Positions 31,466-44,540 of a stretch of 64,000 nucleotides of DNA are shown piece after piece. Below the pieces are notes generated by a model. The model was not told where the DNA came from. It was given only the letters and a program-made list of their open reading frames with translations, and made no database searches. How positions within the stretch are numbered: position 1 is the stretch's first letter; each line of letters begins with the position of its first letter. The position numbers and the translations under genes were made by a program. Origin of the DNA: Oreocharis arfaki (Eukaryota > Chordata > Aves > Passeriformes > Paramythiidae); assembly GCA_013398015.1 (NCBI GenBank), contig VZRR01012417.1, positions 310,001 through 374,000 of the forward strand. The letters are read 5' to 3'.

Positions 31466-34400
31466 TTACACAAAGTCAACACTCGGTTGTAGCAAGCCGT
31501 GTGATTCTGTTTTCTAGCAGAAAGGCTGAACTACAATTCTGTAAGCATCAGGAAAAGTTTCTGTAGTTTCGGATGTGGAAATTACTAGCATCTTATCCAA
31601 CATGAATACTCAGCTGGCACTTCAAACAAGCTTCCTGGACTGTCTCGTGTAAGTAGTAGTTTCTTGCTGGAGACCATCTTCCTTTCTTTGATTTTTATGT
31701 CTATTTCAAAATAAGTATTTCCAGCTTGTTTTTAAATGCAGAAGGAGTTCCATGCTCAGGAGCATGTGCTCAGGTTTCTCTGTGTGAATGTGCAAAGAAT
31801 ACTGAGGCGTATATAAAGAGGAAATCTGCATTCACGTGTTATCTGCTACTGAACAGAGGATGTGCCACCAAGCCTATTATCGATGTTTATTGAGGGAAGG
31901 AGTAAATATTGCATGATGTTCCAGTCACTGATACAGCTGTCTCATTCTATTTAATAAGCAGAGGAGGTTTATAGTGTTTGCCCAGCCATTTCCCAAGATA
32001 CCTTCTTTTACTAGGCTTTGCCACAACGTTACTTTATTGCTTCTTGCTGTGTTAAGGTCCTACCTTGTCTTGTCTACTCTCTGACTGAAATACATTTGTC
32101 AGAAGATCGACTGCTATGAATCAATGGACTTGCAGGGAAACTGCTGCAGGAACATTGATTTACAACAGCTGACTATTGGCTCTTATTCTTCACAAATTGC
32201 CAATGTCATTAAATATTAAGAAGTCAAGTTTAAAAAAAAAAAGTATCCATGACACAGACCAGAAAACCACAGTAATTTTATTTCATAGAAAATATGAAAA
32301 AAGTAGTTTAGCATGAAATGAAGGCAAGACACTTAAAAGGAAACAAGCTGACTATTCTAGGAGAGTGAATATCCCAAATGATAAAAATAGTGAACAATGC
32401 CATGAGTTGGTCATTTACATGAAATTTGAGAGCTTGTTTTTCAGCTTGTGCTTCAAATCAAATACAATGGGATTGGAACTTCCTATCCATTCTCACTGAG
32501 TGACATAGCTGCAGAGTTATTTTTTTACTTTGTACTTCTCCAGATTCCACTCTGGATCTCAAGTATTTTAATTAAAAGCAGTGTTTCCATAAACGTAATT
32601 TTTGACAGAACAGCATTTTTCAGTGGGAAGCAAGTAACTTTGTAAGTGGGAAGTAATTATCTCTACAATATAGTAATTATTTTTTTGTGAGCTCTAATTG
32701 TATCCAAATCAGAGCTCATGTAAATCTGGTTTGAAGCGGTGTATTTTTGCTCCAAAGCAAGGGAAAATTTGCATAAATCACCTCCTTAGACTCCAGTCTC
32801 TTACCCAAATATCAAATTGAATTATAAAATGGTTGATTACATCTTTGTGCACTGAACCCTTCTCATTGACCACTGAAAAGTAAAGCAGGATTTGTATCCT
32901 TCCTGCGTTGATACGAATACAGATCTTCCCCTAGCCTGGTTTAATAAATATAGCTGTGAAAGGAATTTTCAAGGACATCTTTCCAGTTTGTATCTCAACA
33001 CAGTAATTTTCTTCCCCCTTTTTTTTGCAAGTAAAACTAAAGGTAACTTGAAAAATTTCAAGTTGCATTTCGTTGGTAGGTGACGAGATGCTGTTTGGGT
33101 ACTAGACAAGTGAAGGGCGATGAGAAGGGGGCATCTGTTGTTCTCTAACGGCTGCAGTTTGTGGGCACTTTCCACTGGCCTGCCCTAGTGCAGAAATGGG
33201 AATGTATTCCCAATTACCTGTAGTGAGAGGTAAGTGGAACTTGCTTTCTCATTCTCTTATTGAAAGAAGCTGCTTAGCTTATCAATCCTGATCTAAAGTG
33301 CCAAGCTTTGCCTGTTGGTTTCGTTTCTCATTTGTTTTTGATTCATTTACCACCAAGATGAAAGTCAGGATTAAACAAAATGCAGTCCTGCCCTTTTCAC
33401 AGGTTTCTCACTGTTTTAAATCTGTTGCCACATAATTTTAATCTTTCTTTCCTGGAGAAGTTAGAATTTGGTTCCTATCTCATCAAACAACAAGGAAAAG
33501 CATCTCTGTTTTGGGTTTTTTGTTTTTTTTAAAGACTTTATAAATTGGGGTATTTATCAGAAAAATCAATGTCATACAGAAGAGATCTCCCTTTCTTAGC
33601 TAATAATACATCTTTTAGGGTTGACTGTGGAACCAATATGTTTGTAAGCAAGAACAAAAACACATACATGCCCACACAGAACTTCCTTTGAAATAAAATG
33701 AGATGATAAAGGTGGAGAATCTGGGAATCAGATAGATAAGGGATTCATAGCTGGATCTTTCTGATGGGTGGAATGAACTCTGGTTTTGTTTGAATGCTGA
33801 AGGTTTAGTTTATTTGCCCAATAAAATGGTGATGGTATTAGAGGGGCAGCTAGAGACCCCTTGCTGAGATCAGAGTGGTGTTTTATTCAGTTCTGGTAAA
33901 AGACATGCAAGAGAGAAAATAAATGTCCTAGGGAGCTCACAACAAGACTATGAAGAAAATCTATGTTACTTCAGGGGTCAGGAATTGAACAGAGACCTGA
34001 ATAATATGTGGAGCTCACATTTTGAATGAGATAGGTTCTATGAGATTAAACAAAAACCAGACAGTGAGCAGACAAAGGAAAATTGTTTTCGAAAGATTTA
34101 CAATAAATCAGAAAGTGAACATAAATCTACCGTCAGTAAAAACAAACCTCTTAAGACCATGAAGCTGAAGAAAAAACTCACCTTGTCAGCTCAAACTCTG
34201 CCTATAGCCATAACTTCGAACACCTGAGCCTCTCCTTTCCCCATGGCTTCTCTGCCTGTGTGATGATGGTGGTAAAGATCTCCACTGAAAACCAGGTTTT
34301 GGCAAGAAAGATGGAGGGTTCTTTCAGTCTCTTGAGACAAGGTACAAGCTAGAAACAGAGCTCCTGACAAAACTCCCACTGGTGCAATTTCTGTTCTCAT

Positions 34401-36814
34401 TGCTGTTTGTTTTATTTCTTCACCTTGGAGAAGTGACTGAGGAAATGAAAAAATGACAGATGTGCTGCTGTTGAAAGGGATGACTCTACACCTTAAAGTG
34501 CAGCCTTTCCTCACATGCTGTACGGTGGATATTGTTATTTTGCCTCATCAATGCTCTACTGTGCTGTAGATTGCAGACCACAATGGGACAGTGCGTGCGT
34601 GATTTTGAAAGCCAAATGTTTTCCTGGAGATGTGGATATCTACCTTACATGTGTCTGCATATGCTGCTCTTCCAGTAACTGTAAGCCGAAGAACAAGGCT
34701 TTGGATGACTTTAGTTCTGTATCATGACATTCCTGCTTTACAGGATTGTCCCAGTTTGCTGTCTAAGAGTGCAACTATTGCAGTATTAATCTTTTTATAA
34801 CTATTTCTGGAACTTGAAATCACTGAGCATATAATTAATTCCATCGTGTGGTAAGTATGATTTAGTTACTGTGTACCATATTGCACCCAAGAAAAAGACA
34901 AGTGTTTTGAAATGTAGCCTAAGTAGAGAATGTAAAATTGTTATTAATCGTGTTTTCTTCATGTGCTAGACTGTATGTTTGATATACGTAATTCTAGACT
35001 CTGAGTATAAAGGCATGCAAGTAAAATAGATGCTGATTTCCGTATCTATAACCTGATCTATCACCTAATGGCATGAAGAAAAGGTTACTTTTCAGTGCTT
35101 CTTTGTTGTAACATTGGTCTGAGTTTTACATTCTGCCCATCTTAAAGGAGAAAGACAGTATGCTGCAGGCGGGTGCATGCACTTGATTCCCTGCTCCCTT
35201 GCCATTTTTCACTAGCTTTGTCTCCGTGACTGCAGACGCAATACCAGAACACAAAACCAGATCTGTGTTCTGCTTGTGCTGCATGCTGTATGATATCACC
35301 CACCTTTTATCACTCTAAACTTACTGTTTTCTGAGTCAAAAAACTTCACAGTGTTCAGCTTCAACTATCTTTTTTCCGCTTTTGGATTTTATCTTTTAGT
35401 ATTCTACACATTATGCTTTGTAGACATGACCTGTTTCAAAGTTGTTGTCTTAACACCAGCTTGACCTAGCTGCGTCTGCTGCCCTGCTCCCCAGGGAATT
35501 CCGAGTGCCTTACCGATTCTGGGTTTTTTTTTCCTCTTTGATATTCTGGAATATCCTAGGAAAAAAAGTACTTCTGTGTTTTCCAGTCTTAGCACACCAG
35601 TACAGTGTCGCAGCTGAAGTGCAGCTCTATCTTCTGGGTGGCAGCAGCACCATGTCAGTGTGGGGTCTGCTGGAAAACCCAAGCCCCCTGTCAGGAATGT
35701 TACTGGTTGGGGTGGCTCCAGGAGACAATGCCATCGTGTTGCCTTGGGTCCTAGCTGCACATCTCTGCTGGCCCAGCTGGCTGCAAAATGACTTCCAAGG
35801 ACGCCAGGGTTGTATGAAGATGAAACGCTGCTCCTGGACTTCCCCTCTCATGAATTTACTGAGCTTTGTCCTGGAGGATCTTTGCTAATTGAAGATTTTG
35901 ATTAGTGGCCTGTAGTATTGCAAAGGTTGTTTTTGGGTCTTATGTCTGAGTTAAGGACAAGGATTTGGAAGGTTCCTTCACTGGGGCCACTGATGATCCT
36001 CTACAAATGAACTTGTCCCAGGTGAGCTCCCCCACCACCATTCTGTCCTCCCTTTTGTTTTTGTATAGGCCCTTGGAGGAGAAAAAAAATCTTCATGAAT
36101 ATTCTCAGTGAGGAATAAACAGGAGACAGTAGCCTCTAAGAGTTTATAAAGGCTTATATGATAAAAGCATTAAAGAACAGTGAAAGAGGTGTCTGGCTTG
36201 ACAGAAAACTACATAGTGACAGAATTTTCCATTAGTTAACAGCTTCTAGCACTAAACACCTTAAGTCAGCTTTTGAAGTAGCAAACAGTTGAGTGCTTTT
36301 TAAAATATAACTTTAATCACTAGATCTTGGCTCTATTCCCAGCAAAGAAACCAACAAAATAACTTGTTTGTAGGCTCTAAAAAAATTTCAGATTTGCTTT
36401 CTGATGCTTGATTTCTACTTTGGGAAAAATAATAATTCCTCAAGTCATCAGTTTCATTCTGAGATTAAATGGAATAAAGACTCTGAATCCTCTCTTGGCC
36501 CAATGGGATGCTTCTCTGTCCTTGCTGTCCCTTGTTTTCTGCAGGGTGTGTGGATATTGGAGATCTGGGCTGCAGCCCTCACCTTAGTGGTGTTTCTAAG
36601 CATGAAACTGAGGATTTGTTTTACGTGCCTGCAGGGCAGCACAACGGCTGAGGATGGTGAATAATGTGATAGCCTGGGAGGGCTGGGTAGGGCACAAGGC
36701 CAGCCTGGCGCAATCTTGCCCTACGTGCCCACTGGCTGGACTGAGGAATGAAGAAGTTTGCATGCTACATGTCCACATACCAGGACATGGTGGCCTTCCA
36801 GCTGGACTCCGGTT

Positions 36815-37275
36815 ATGGGCTCTCCAGTACAAGATGGATACACTGGAGACAGTCCACCGAAGGGCCATTAAGAGGATTAGGGCACCAGAGCATCTGTCCT
36901 GAGAAGAAAGTCTGAGAGAGCCGGGATGCTTCAGCCTAGACAAGAGATGGCTTGAGGGGATCTTAATAATTTTTGAGTACCTGAAAGGAGGGCACACAGA
37001 GAACGGACACAGGCTCTTTTCAGCGGTGTCCAGTGGCATGATCAGTGGCGGTGGGCACAAACTGAAACACTCTTTTTACTGCTGGGGTGACTGGGCACAG
37101 GCAGAGGTTGCCTGTAGATATTGTGGAGTGTTCAGCCTTAAACATAATCAAAAGTCCTCTGGACGTGGGCCTGGGTGACTGGCTCTAGGTGGCCTTGTTG
37201 AGCAGGGAGATTGGACCAAATGACTTCCAGAGGTCCTTTCCAACCTCAATTGCTCTGTGATTCTGTGATTTACAC
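36815..37275 (+). mobile_element. CR1 LINE fragment, 3' portion
   Basis: The + strand carries the end of the CR1 reverse-transcriptase ORF and its 3'UTR. It includes GGAGACAGTCCACCGAAGGGC, GGCTTGAGGGGATCTTAATA, the TCCTTTCCAACCTCAATTGC block and the terminal TCTGTGATTCTGTGATT tail. About 460 bases, 5'-truncated, with an intact 3' end. Not coding. Confidence 0.92.
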
Positions 37276-40200
37276 TAGTAAATAAAGAGATCCATGTCAG
37301 TCCTCTGGCTCTCAAGCAAGTGGTATGTCACAGGTTATGCCCATACCCTGGGTATTCTCTTTCCCCCGCCAAACACAGTGGCTTTGTCTGTGCTGTGCCC
37401 TGGAGCACTCTCTGGCGTATGCTCCCTTCTGAGAGGTCAGAGTGGCTAATAGGTGGCCAGAGCCAAAACTGTGCCTGGCAGTGCACTTCTGAGCTGGACT
37501 GTATCCCTGACTATGGGACTGTGTTGAGCCTATGGTCAGTGTATGTTTGGTTTGCTAATAAAAACACAGCCTATCAAACCTATTCTCCATATTCCAACCA
37601 CATTAAAGGAAATCATCATAATTACCATGAGATTTTTAGGTATGGGTTTCTTCCCTCTGCATTTGTTCCTCATTTGTAGATATTAAAAGCATCCTGCACT
37701 CTGTCTTGCCTCACGACTCTTTTGACTCCCACCGGAGCCTGGGCTTCCTGCTGCTTTCCTGACCCTGTCCTGTCCAGGGGTTTTGCCTGTGCTTCCACAA
37801 ATTATCATTCTGTTCAAGGCATTTTACTGGAAGTTTGGTGCTGAGGCACCTGTTTTCCTTAACAGGTACCTGAGGCTGTGTAGCTGTACCCTGGGACTTA
37901 CAAGTTGGTTTCTGCTGCGTGGGGAATTGATTGCAAAGGTGTGAAGCAAGTCAATTACATTCCTAATGGGTGCTCACTGTGGAGGCTAATGGTGGCACGG
38001 CTTCCCAGCTGCTGCCTCCACTGCAGGGAGAGGGGAGGGGAGAAATTCATGAAGAGAAAGGCGATGAAAGAAAACCAAGGAAAAATGAGACAAATACAAA
38101 AGCAGGAGGAGCACAAGAAAGAATAAAAAGAAGGAAATGTTATAAAAAAGAAAGTAGTTCTGGAAAGAAACCTGCGTCTAGCAGAATTGAGAAAGGAAAC
38201 AGAGCAATGTGGAGGGATAAACAGAAAAATAGAAAGAAAGGGGAAAAGAAAAATCTTTTCTTTCTTGACATTCTTTTTCCTACTAGCACTGCTCTAAGAA
38301 CTGTGTAAATAACCACATCCCTAGATTTGTGTTTTGCAGTAGTTCTACTACACATTTTACAGCTTTCAACAGTATTCTAGCTGAAGCAGAAGGAGCTTGT
38401 GGCATTTTTCTTCCTTTATGTCCCCCAGTGCCCCCTCAACATTTCCTATGTTCTGCTGACAGAAGGCAGAAGGGTTACTTGGCACCACTCACACACTAGA
38501 TTAAGTGCAAATGCATTTTGGCAGTGATTCCTGGTAAACTGCACATGTTTTGTACATGGCCCCTTCCCTGTAAAGTTTTGGGTAATATTCTGCTAGTTTT
38601 CTCCCTCGTTTGTGTTTCCTTTCCCTGTGCAGCTGGAATGTGTGAGCATGAGCATTGGTATAGTGCTTATCTTTTCCTAGCTTACTGTATGTTTAAAGCT
38701 CCCTCACGCTGATAAGGATTTTTGCCTCCGTCTTCTTTGCCTCTTCTGCAGAACTATTTTTCTCCTGTGTTACATGGAAATATGGGTTAGAAGCTTCTGC
38801 ACAAGGCAACATGTTTTACCAGGCACCAACAAGGCACTGAGAAAATGACAGTTACATTTACTGAGCGTACAAATTCTGCGCCATTTGCACCCAGGCTGTG
38901 TACCCTTTTCCTCATTTTTGAAGTGTGCAAGCTTTTGTTTCTTTGAAGAAAGTGGAAAACAAGGAGATTGTGTATTTTCTTACAATTCCAAACTCTCATG
39001 CAGCTTGTGTTGTGCAAAAGCTCTTCTTTCGGTGCTGATCCAGTCTGTTTCTGGAGCTTGGTTTTCAGTCTGTTTTTGTGGTATCCCCTTCTTTTTCCTT
39101 TTTTCACTGCTCACTTGGCCAAAGAACAATCAGCTCAATGTCTTTGCACACATTGTTCAAATCCAGAGGATTTACGGATAAGGAAGGCCTTCAGAGAATG
39201 TCTTCCTTGTACCATTAAAAAAACTCTTACTGTGGTGAAATAATGATACAAGCTACAAAATAATGTCTTTTAGTCCTGAGAGATGCAGGCAGAGCATTCT
39301 GACTGATACTCTCCGTCCCTTAAATAAAGAGTTCTTCTCTATTTATCTCCCTTTTAATACAAAGATTTTAGGAATCCATGTTTTGATAAGATGCTTCTGT
39401 CTTACCATCTTTATTGTTCATTTGAACTTTGAGTGGTACAGCAACACAAAAAATAATTAAAGCTTCCTATTTCCCAGGGCAGCTATTCTTTATGTAACTT
39501 TTAAATGAATATCGGGTAGCTCATCGTATCTGAGCTTTTGTTGAAGGAAGGGGACTATTCCATTAATTGTCTAGCTCTAAGATTTCTTGCTAGCATTGTT
39601 AGACCAAAACTGTTGCATGGTTACACTAAATCTTCCGTGATTGATGTTTTTCTTCCTGAACAATCAAGTGCCTAATTGGATTATTTTTTGTGCGCATGCT
39701 TGTTTGAAAGGCTTGCCAGCTGTCCTGGCAATGCAGTCACCTCCAGTGTGGTGATTAGCAATGCACAGGTTTCTGCTATTTTCCTGCCCTGGTTTTGTTA
39801 ATTGGGAAATGTAACAGCAGCATGGGAACGCAGGAAGTCTGTGACACCAGCCGAGATGCAAAGGTGCCTGTGCTGGCACAGCCTGAAAATATGTGTGGGG
39901 TGGAATACACTTGTGGCACAGCTCTTCCTGCCCAAGTAGTTTGAAGGGAAGGAGCTGGCCACGACACCTCTGGTCGTACTTGTGCAGCTGTGGACACCGT
40001 GACCCATTCTAGTGATGTAGCCAAAGACGATGTGGGAGTGACTTGGCGTGTGAGAGCATGCTCCAGACCTGCTCCAAGAGGTGCTGAGCTGTAGTTAGAG
40101 GGTCACAAATGCCACAGAGTACCTGTTCACTTGTCTTTGAACCATATTATACTTACTAGTTTTATTAAATAAATAATATCCTAGTGGAAACATATATGTA

Positions 40201-41399
40201 TTTGGCTAGGAAAGGGTTGCCAAAAGCACACGAGCATTTTAACTTCTCTCCCTTTGGGACAAAAAATTGGACCCCTAAATCCTGCAATTTTTAACTCTCC
40301 TACTCAAAACCTGACAAAGTGTCTGTCCCTGCTGTGTTTAAATATGAAGGAATGAGAATTCATACAGAATATAGTTGCTGCTGCCAATGATTTCCCTTGA
40401 ATCTTTCCACTGTTCTCAGTGGGAATTATACCAAGCTTTTTAAGGCACATAGCAGATTGTGGGGCTTATCACTCCCGATATTTGAATTTATTTCGTTTCC
40501 ATCAAGTATGTGTGTTGCTATGAAAAAATATGCTAATTGTGTCGTTCCCAGAAAATGCAGTTCTGATGAGGCCTGTACGTGGTTCTTGGTTGTATTACTT
40601 TTTAAATCAACACTTTTATGGAAATAATACTACTTTGAACTTTTACAGTAAATAGATTTGCTAGGCAAGGGTTCAAGACAGTCAGAAATGTGGTGGTGTG
40701 ACCAGCCATGAAAGTACTGTAGATATCTCTGGGTAAATTTGATTGCAGTAGCTGTATCACCTTATTTTCAAATGAGAGTCCTCTTCTGTACTGTTGGGGT
40801 CTTTAGATCATTCTTGTTCATTTGTTAGTTGGTGTTTTGTTTTTTAACAGAAGCAATTTACATTGCTAGTGTATTGAAAACGACTCAAAGCTAAGTAACA
40901 ATCATCTTATGGCTTCTCTTTTTTTTGTATTTACTTTCACAGCATTAACAACGTAAGGACGTGACTGAATAATTCATATTTGTTTTACTGAGGCATTCTC
41001 ACGAGCAATCAAAAGCTTTCTTAATGGTTTGCCTAGACAGTGATTCCAATCTCTGCTTGGAACCTTCGATTTGCAGTGCCCTACCACTGTGCTAATGTGG
41101 TCTTCTTCCTAGCTGTCTCTGTCATACAAAATGATTTCCCTACCTATTGACTGATAAATACTTTCCCTTCTTTGGCTCTGTCAATTCATGTGAATATTTC
41201 TTGCTGCTGCAAGTTGATCTGGATGGTTGTGTTAGTGAACATCCTCTTCTCTTCGACTTTGCCACTGGTATTCAATCATCTAAAGAAAAACTCTACTTTA
41301 TTTGCATGTTTCTCTGCTGGAGATGAGCCATATCTCTATGACTTTATGCATCCTATTCTAGCTGTATATCCTTACCTCTGTTGTCTGACCATATCGGAT
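37276..41399. other. Intergenic stretch with a purine-rich tract, no gene seen
   Basis: About 4.1 kb between a CR1 fragment and an LTR. The notable feature is a purine-rich, A/G-biased tract at about 38020-38255. Its + strand open frame (37970-38308) is rich in Lys and Glu merely because of composition. No exon or recognised transposon otherwise. Confidence 0.5.
38020..38255 (+). repeat. Purine-rich (A/G) low-complexity tract
   Basis: Some 235 bases dominated by A and G on the + strand, with GGGAGAGGGGAGGGG at the start and repeated AAAGAAAG/AGAAAGGA units after it. Such tracts are common in vertebrate intergenic DNA. Confidence 0.8.
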
Positions 41400-42436
41400 T
41401 TATGAGGCAAGATCTTGGTATCAGCGTGGCTACAGCATTGAATTCTGTGAGAGGGGACCAGGGGCTGCCCTTGTACTGTACAGAGACAGTTCCACCCAAC
41501 CCTTAAATGCACCCACTGCTGGCCAAAGCTGAGCCCATCACTGGTAGCACTGGTGCAGTACATGTTTAAGAAAGGGTAGAAAACATGGTGCAGCAGCTGT
41601 GAGAGAGGAGTGAGTTAAATGGAAGAGAAAGTCCTGCAGCACCAAGGTCAAGTAAGGAGAGAGAGGAGATGTTCCAGCCGCTGAAGCAGAAGTTTCTCTG
41701 CTGCCTGTGGCAAGACCATGGTGAAGCAGGTTGTGTCCCTGCAGCCCACAGAGTAGATGAATGTGTCCTGAAGGAAGCTGCAGCCCATGCCGAGCCCACA
41801 CTGGAGCAGTCTCCCTGCAGGAGGTGAAACCCATGCAGAGGAACACAGACAGGGCCTGTAGCCCATGGGGGACCCACTGCTGCAACACTGTTCCTGGAGG
41901 ACTTCGCTCCACAGAGAGGACCCATGATGAAGCAGTTCCTGAAGAGCTCCAGGTCATGAGAAAGACCCACATTAGGAGCACTTAGTGAAGAACTGTGGGA
42001 GGGATCTCATGCTGGGGAACAGTGTGAGGAGGAAAAGGCAACAGGAACTAAGTGTTATCAACTGACTGTAACCCCCATTCTCTATCCCTTGGCATCTCTC
42101 GGGACGGGGCAAGTGGTAGAAGAGTTAGGAGAGAAGTTGAGCCTGGGAGTGGAAGGAAAACAGGTTTTATTTTGTTCTAGTTTATTTTTTTTGGGGGGGG
42201 GGTGGGAGTGTGGCATGGTATTCTTTTCACCATCCTACTCTATTTTTAATTGTTAGTGAATTAAATTAATCTTTCCAAGCCAAGTCTGTTTTGACTCTGA
42301 TGGTGGCTGACAAGAGATCTCCCTGTTCTTGACTCACCAGGTTTTTCATCTTGTTTTCTCCTGGTCATGCTAGGAGGTGGGGGTGTGAGGGAGTGGCTTG
42401 ATGGACACCTGTCAGCCAAGCAAGGTTAACCAACCA
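41400..42436 (+). mobile_element. Solo LTR of an ERVL-type avian endogenous retrovirus
   Basis: I recognise the general structure of a common avian LTR. A block near 41525 contains AAGCTGAGCCCATCACTGG. A chain of diverged units about 40 bases long follows (41690-41980), each with a GGAGCAG/GAAGCAG core and a CCCATG-type motif. Then come ACTGACTGTAACCCCCATTC, a TTTATT-rich U3/R part with a G-run at 42191-42200, and the 3' part TTAAATTAATCTTTCCAAGC. The terminus is near GCAAGGTTAACCAACCACC at about 42436. No internal retroviral genes flank it on either side, so it is a solo LTR left by recombination. Exact ends and target-site duplication are unresolved. Confidence 0.75.
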
Positions 42437-44540
42437 CCTTTACCTGAAATTGTCCCTTGTGATCTTTCGGGCAGACCTTGATTAGGGTTTTACTTTACTG
42501 AATATTTACAAAGAAATGTAACCAGACCTCAAGGAAATACTAATTCTTTCTCACTCCCTAGTTCACATTTTGCATTTGAATACACACAGAAGATGAACAG
42601 AAATTTGTGGGTTCTGGCACCCAGTTTGAGCCTGTGTAAAATCTGACAACCGCCTCCTAACTCCCTGCTGTTTTCTTGAGCAACAAGCAGAACGATGTGG
42701 TTATGAAAGAGATTGTTCCTAAAGCATTTATATCTGTTTCAGCCAGAAGTCTACCTTTGTCTACCTACTGCAACTAATTATCTGGGCTGAAATCTCTACT
42801 TATTCTGATGCATCTCTTAAATCTTCCATCTCAGGCCCCCTGTGAATGATGTCCTTTTCACTTTCTTTGACATTCTCATGCAGGGCAATGAGCAGTGGTG
42901 GTGCAATGTTTGTTGACACATTAGCTACTGATAGTAACATCTACTTTAGGCTGACACAGCCATGTGATTTCTTAGATAAGATAAGAGAATATGAAATGAA
43001 AACCATCTTTTAGAAGGGGTCTCTGTTACCAATAAGCTTTGTTTGCTTGCAACAAAGGCAGTGTGCCAAAATACTGTCTGAAACAAAAAATATTCTGGTA
43101 TCGCTTGGTGGGGGAAGAGTTGCTATTCCAGGCAAACAAATTGCTAATGTAGAGTATCTGAATCACAGACTTTTTCTGCTGAAAAATAAGCTTTGTAGAT
43201 GTATGTAATTAATGAAACCTGAAAAGCCTGCTTCTTCTGTTGCAAGTCTTGGAATGAAATGAGAGGATATCCACTGCCTTTCTCCTATTCCCGTCAGCTC
43301 AACCTAGACTGATGGTTTGTAAAACTAAATGTCTCAATTTTCCACTCAAATTACAGAGCAAGGGATTCCATTCAGTGGACAGTCTGACCTGCAGAGACAA
43401 AAATCTTTTAAATGCTGATGTCTCTATTTTGATATGAATTCTCAAGTGCCGAGTAAAGGCTGAGCCAAACAATGTTTTTGATATGAAGAGCTAAAAATCA
43501 AGCTCAAATAAGACTGAAGAACAGGTCTGCACCTAGCTTATAGATCATCTTCCTCTCAGTGGAAGCCAGTCCCTCGATGACGTGTCCATGGTCTTTACAC
43601 AGTACCAAGCAGAATGGGGTAATTTCTTGCTGCACCGGTTTGTAGTCTAGCTGGCTGTTGCCTGTTGTCAAATGCTGAAAACAGAGGCTCCTTTTTGGAA
43701 TGGAAGTACCTCATTCCTGTTTACTAGCAAGTGTTTCCATCTCTGAAAGCTACCAGCAGGAAATTACTGCTGCTGCGGAATGGAGTGAGAATGAGCATAT
43801 GGCAGGTGAAGCAGTTTGTTCCAGGGTTCTGCCTTATTTGATTGCACAACTACATGCAAGAACGAGGCGTTAAATCTGAGGCTCTAACACCATCAGAGAA
43901 CTTCCACTTGTGATGTTGGTGTGAGACAATGGCTTCACTTGCTTGAAACTGAGCACATTTTGATAAAATTTGAAAGAATGAGGGGAAGGTAAAGTGAGCC
44001 TTCTTGCATGAAAGCACTAACATGCTCCAGAAGTCATGGTGGAGACTTTTAAATCTCCAGTTCACTCCCAAGTGACTTGACTTTAATAGCCTGTCCAAAC
44101 CAAATTGATATTCCTTTCGAGTCCTTCAGAGTATTCAGATGCCACAAGCATTTGTTATGCTACCTAATTAATATGGCTGTACTTAATCCCAAGAATATAT
44201 TGATGAAGTTTTACAAAGGCTGATATTTGATAGCAAAGCTGTTGGTGTTTCAAATCAAACTAGCATAGAAAGTCACAAATACATTAATTTTCTAAGACAG
44301 TCATTGCAGAAGACATGAGCAGTGCTCAGTCACCTTTTATATTACATCAGACTGTTGTTTAGAGTAGAAACTGTTTGAGTTTATTCATTCTGAGTACGGT
44401 GCAGGCACTGGCTTCCTGTCCAGCTTTCTCAGGCAGGTGTTCCAGAGGAGGAAAGGAGCTAAATTCCCTTTCCTGATTAGTACTACCCTATGCAGCATGG
44501 GAAAGCTCCCCACACCACTTTCTGTCTCATCCAGCAGATA
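42437..44540. other. Intergenic stretch, no gene seen
   Basis: About 2.1 kb of ordinary AT-rich sequence between the LTR and a CR1 element. No exon-like or repeat signal was recognised. Confidence 0.5.

Larger units (their letters stand above)
28992..36814. other. Intergenic stretch, no gene seen
   Basis: About 7.8 kb of AT-rich sequence. Open frames (for example 29226-29522 -, 34191-34514 -, 35505-35888 +) show no family features, and the longest are matched by open antisense frames. A 30-base unit occurs at 30942-30971 and again at 31436-31465 with one mismatch. I recognise no transposon here, although old and diverged CR1 would be hard to see by eye. Confidence 0.5.

Noticed and set aside
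35404..35888. Opposed frames of 118 (-) and 127 (+) codons
   Set aside because: Both strands are open over the same bases and neither looks like a known protein; most likely chance.
37970..38308. 112-codon Lys/Glu-rich frame
   Set aside because: Composition follows from the purine-rich tract and not from coding constraint.
41538..41981. 147-codon - strand frame in the LTR
   Set aside because: Lies antisense to the repeated LTR units; the open frame reflects the unit composition.
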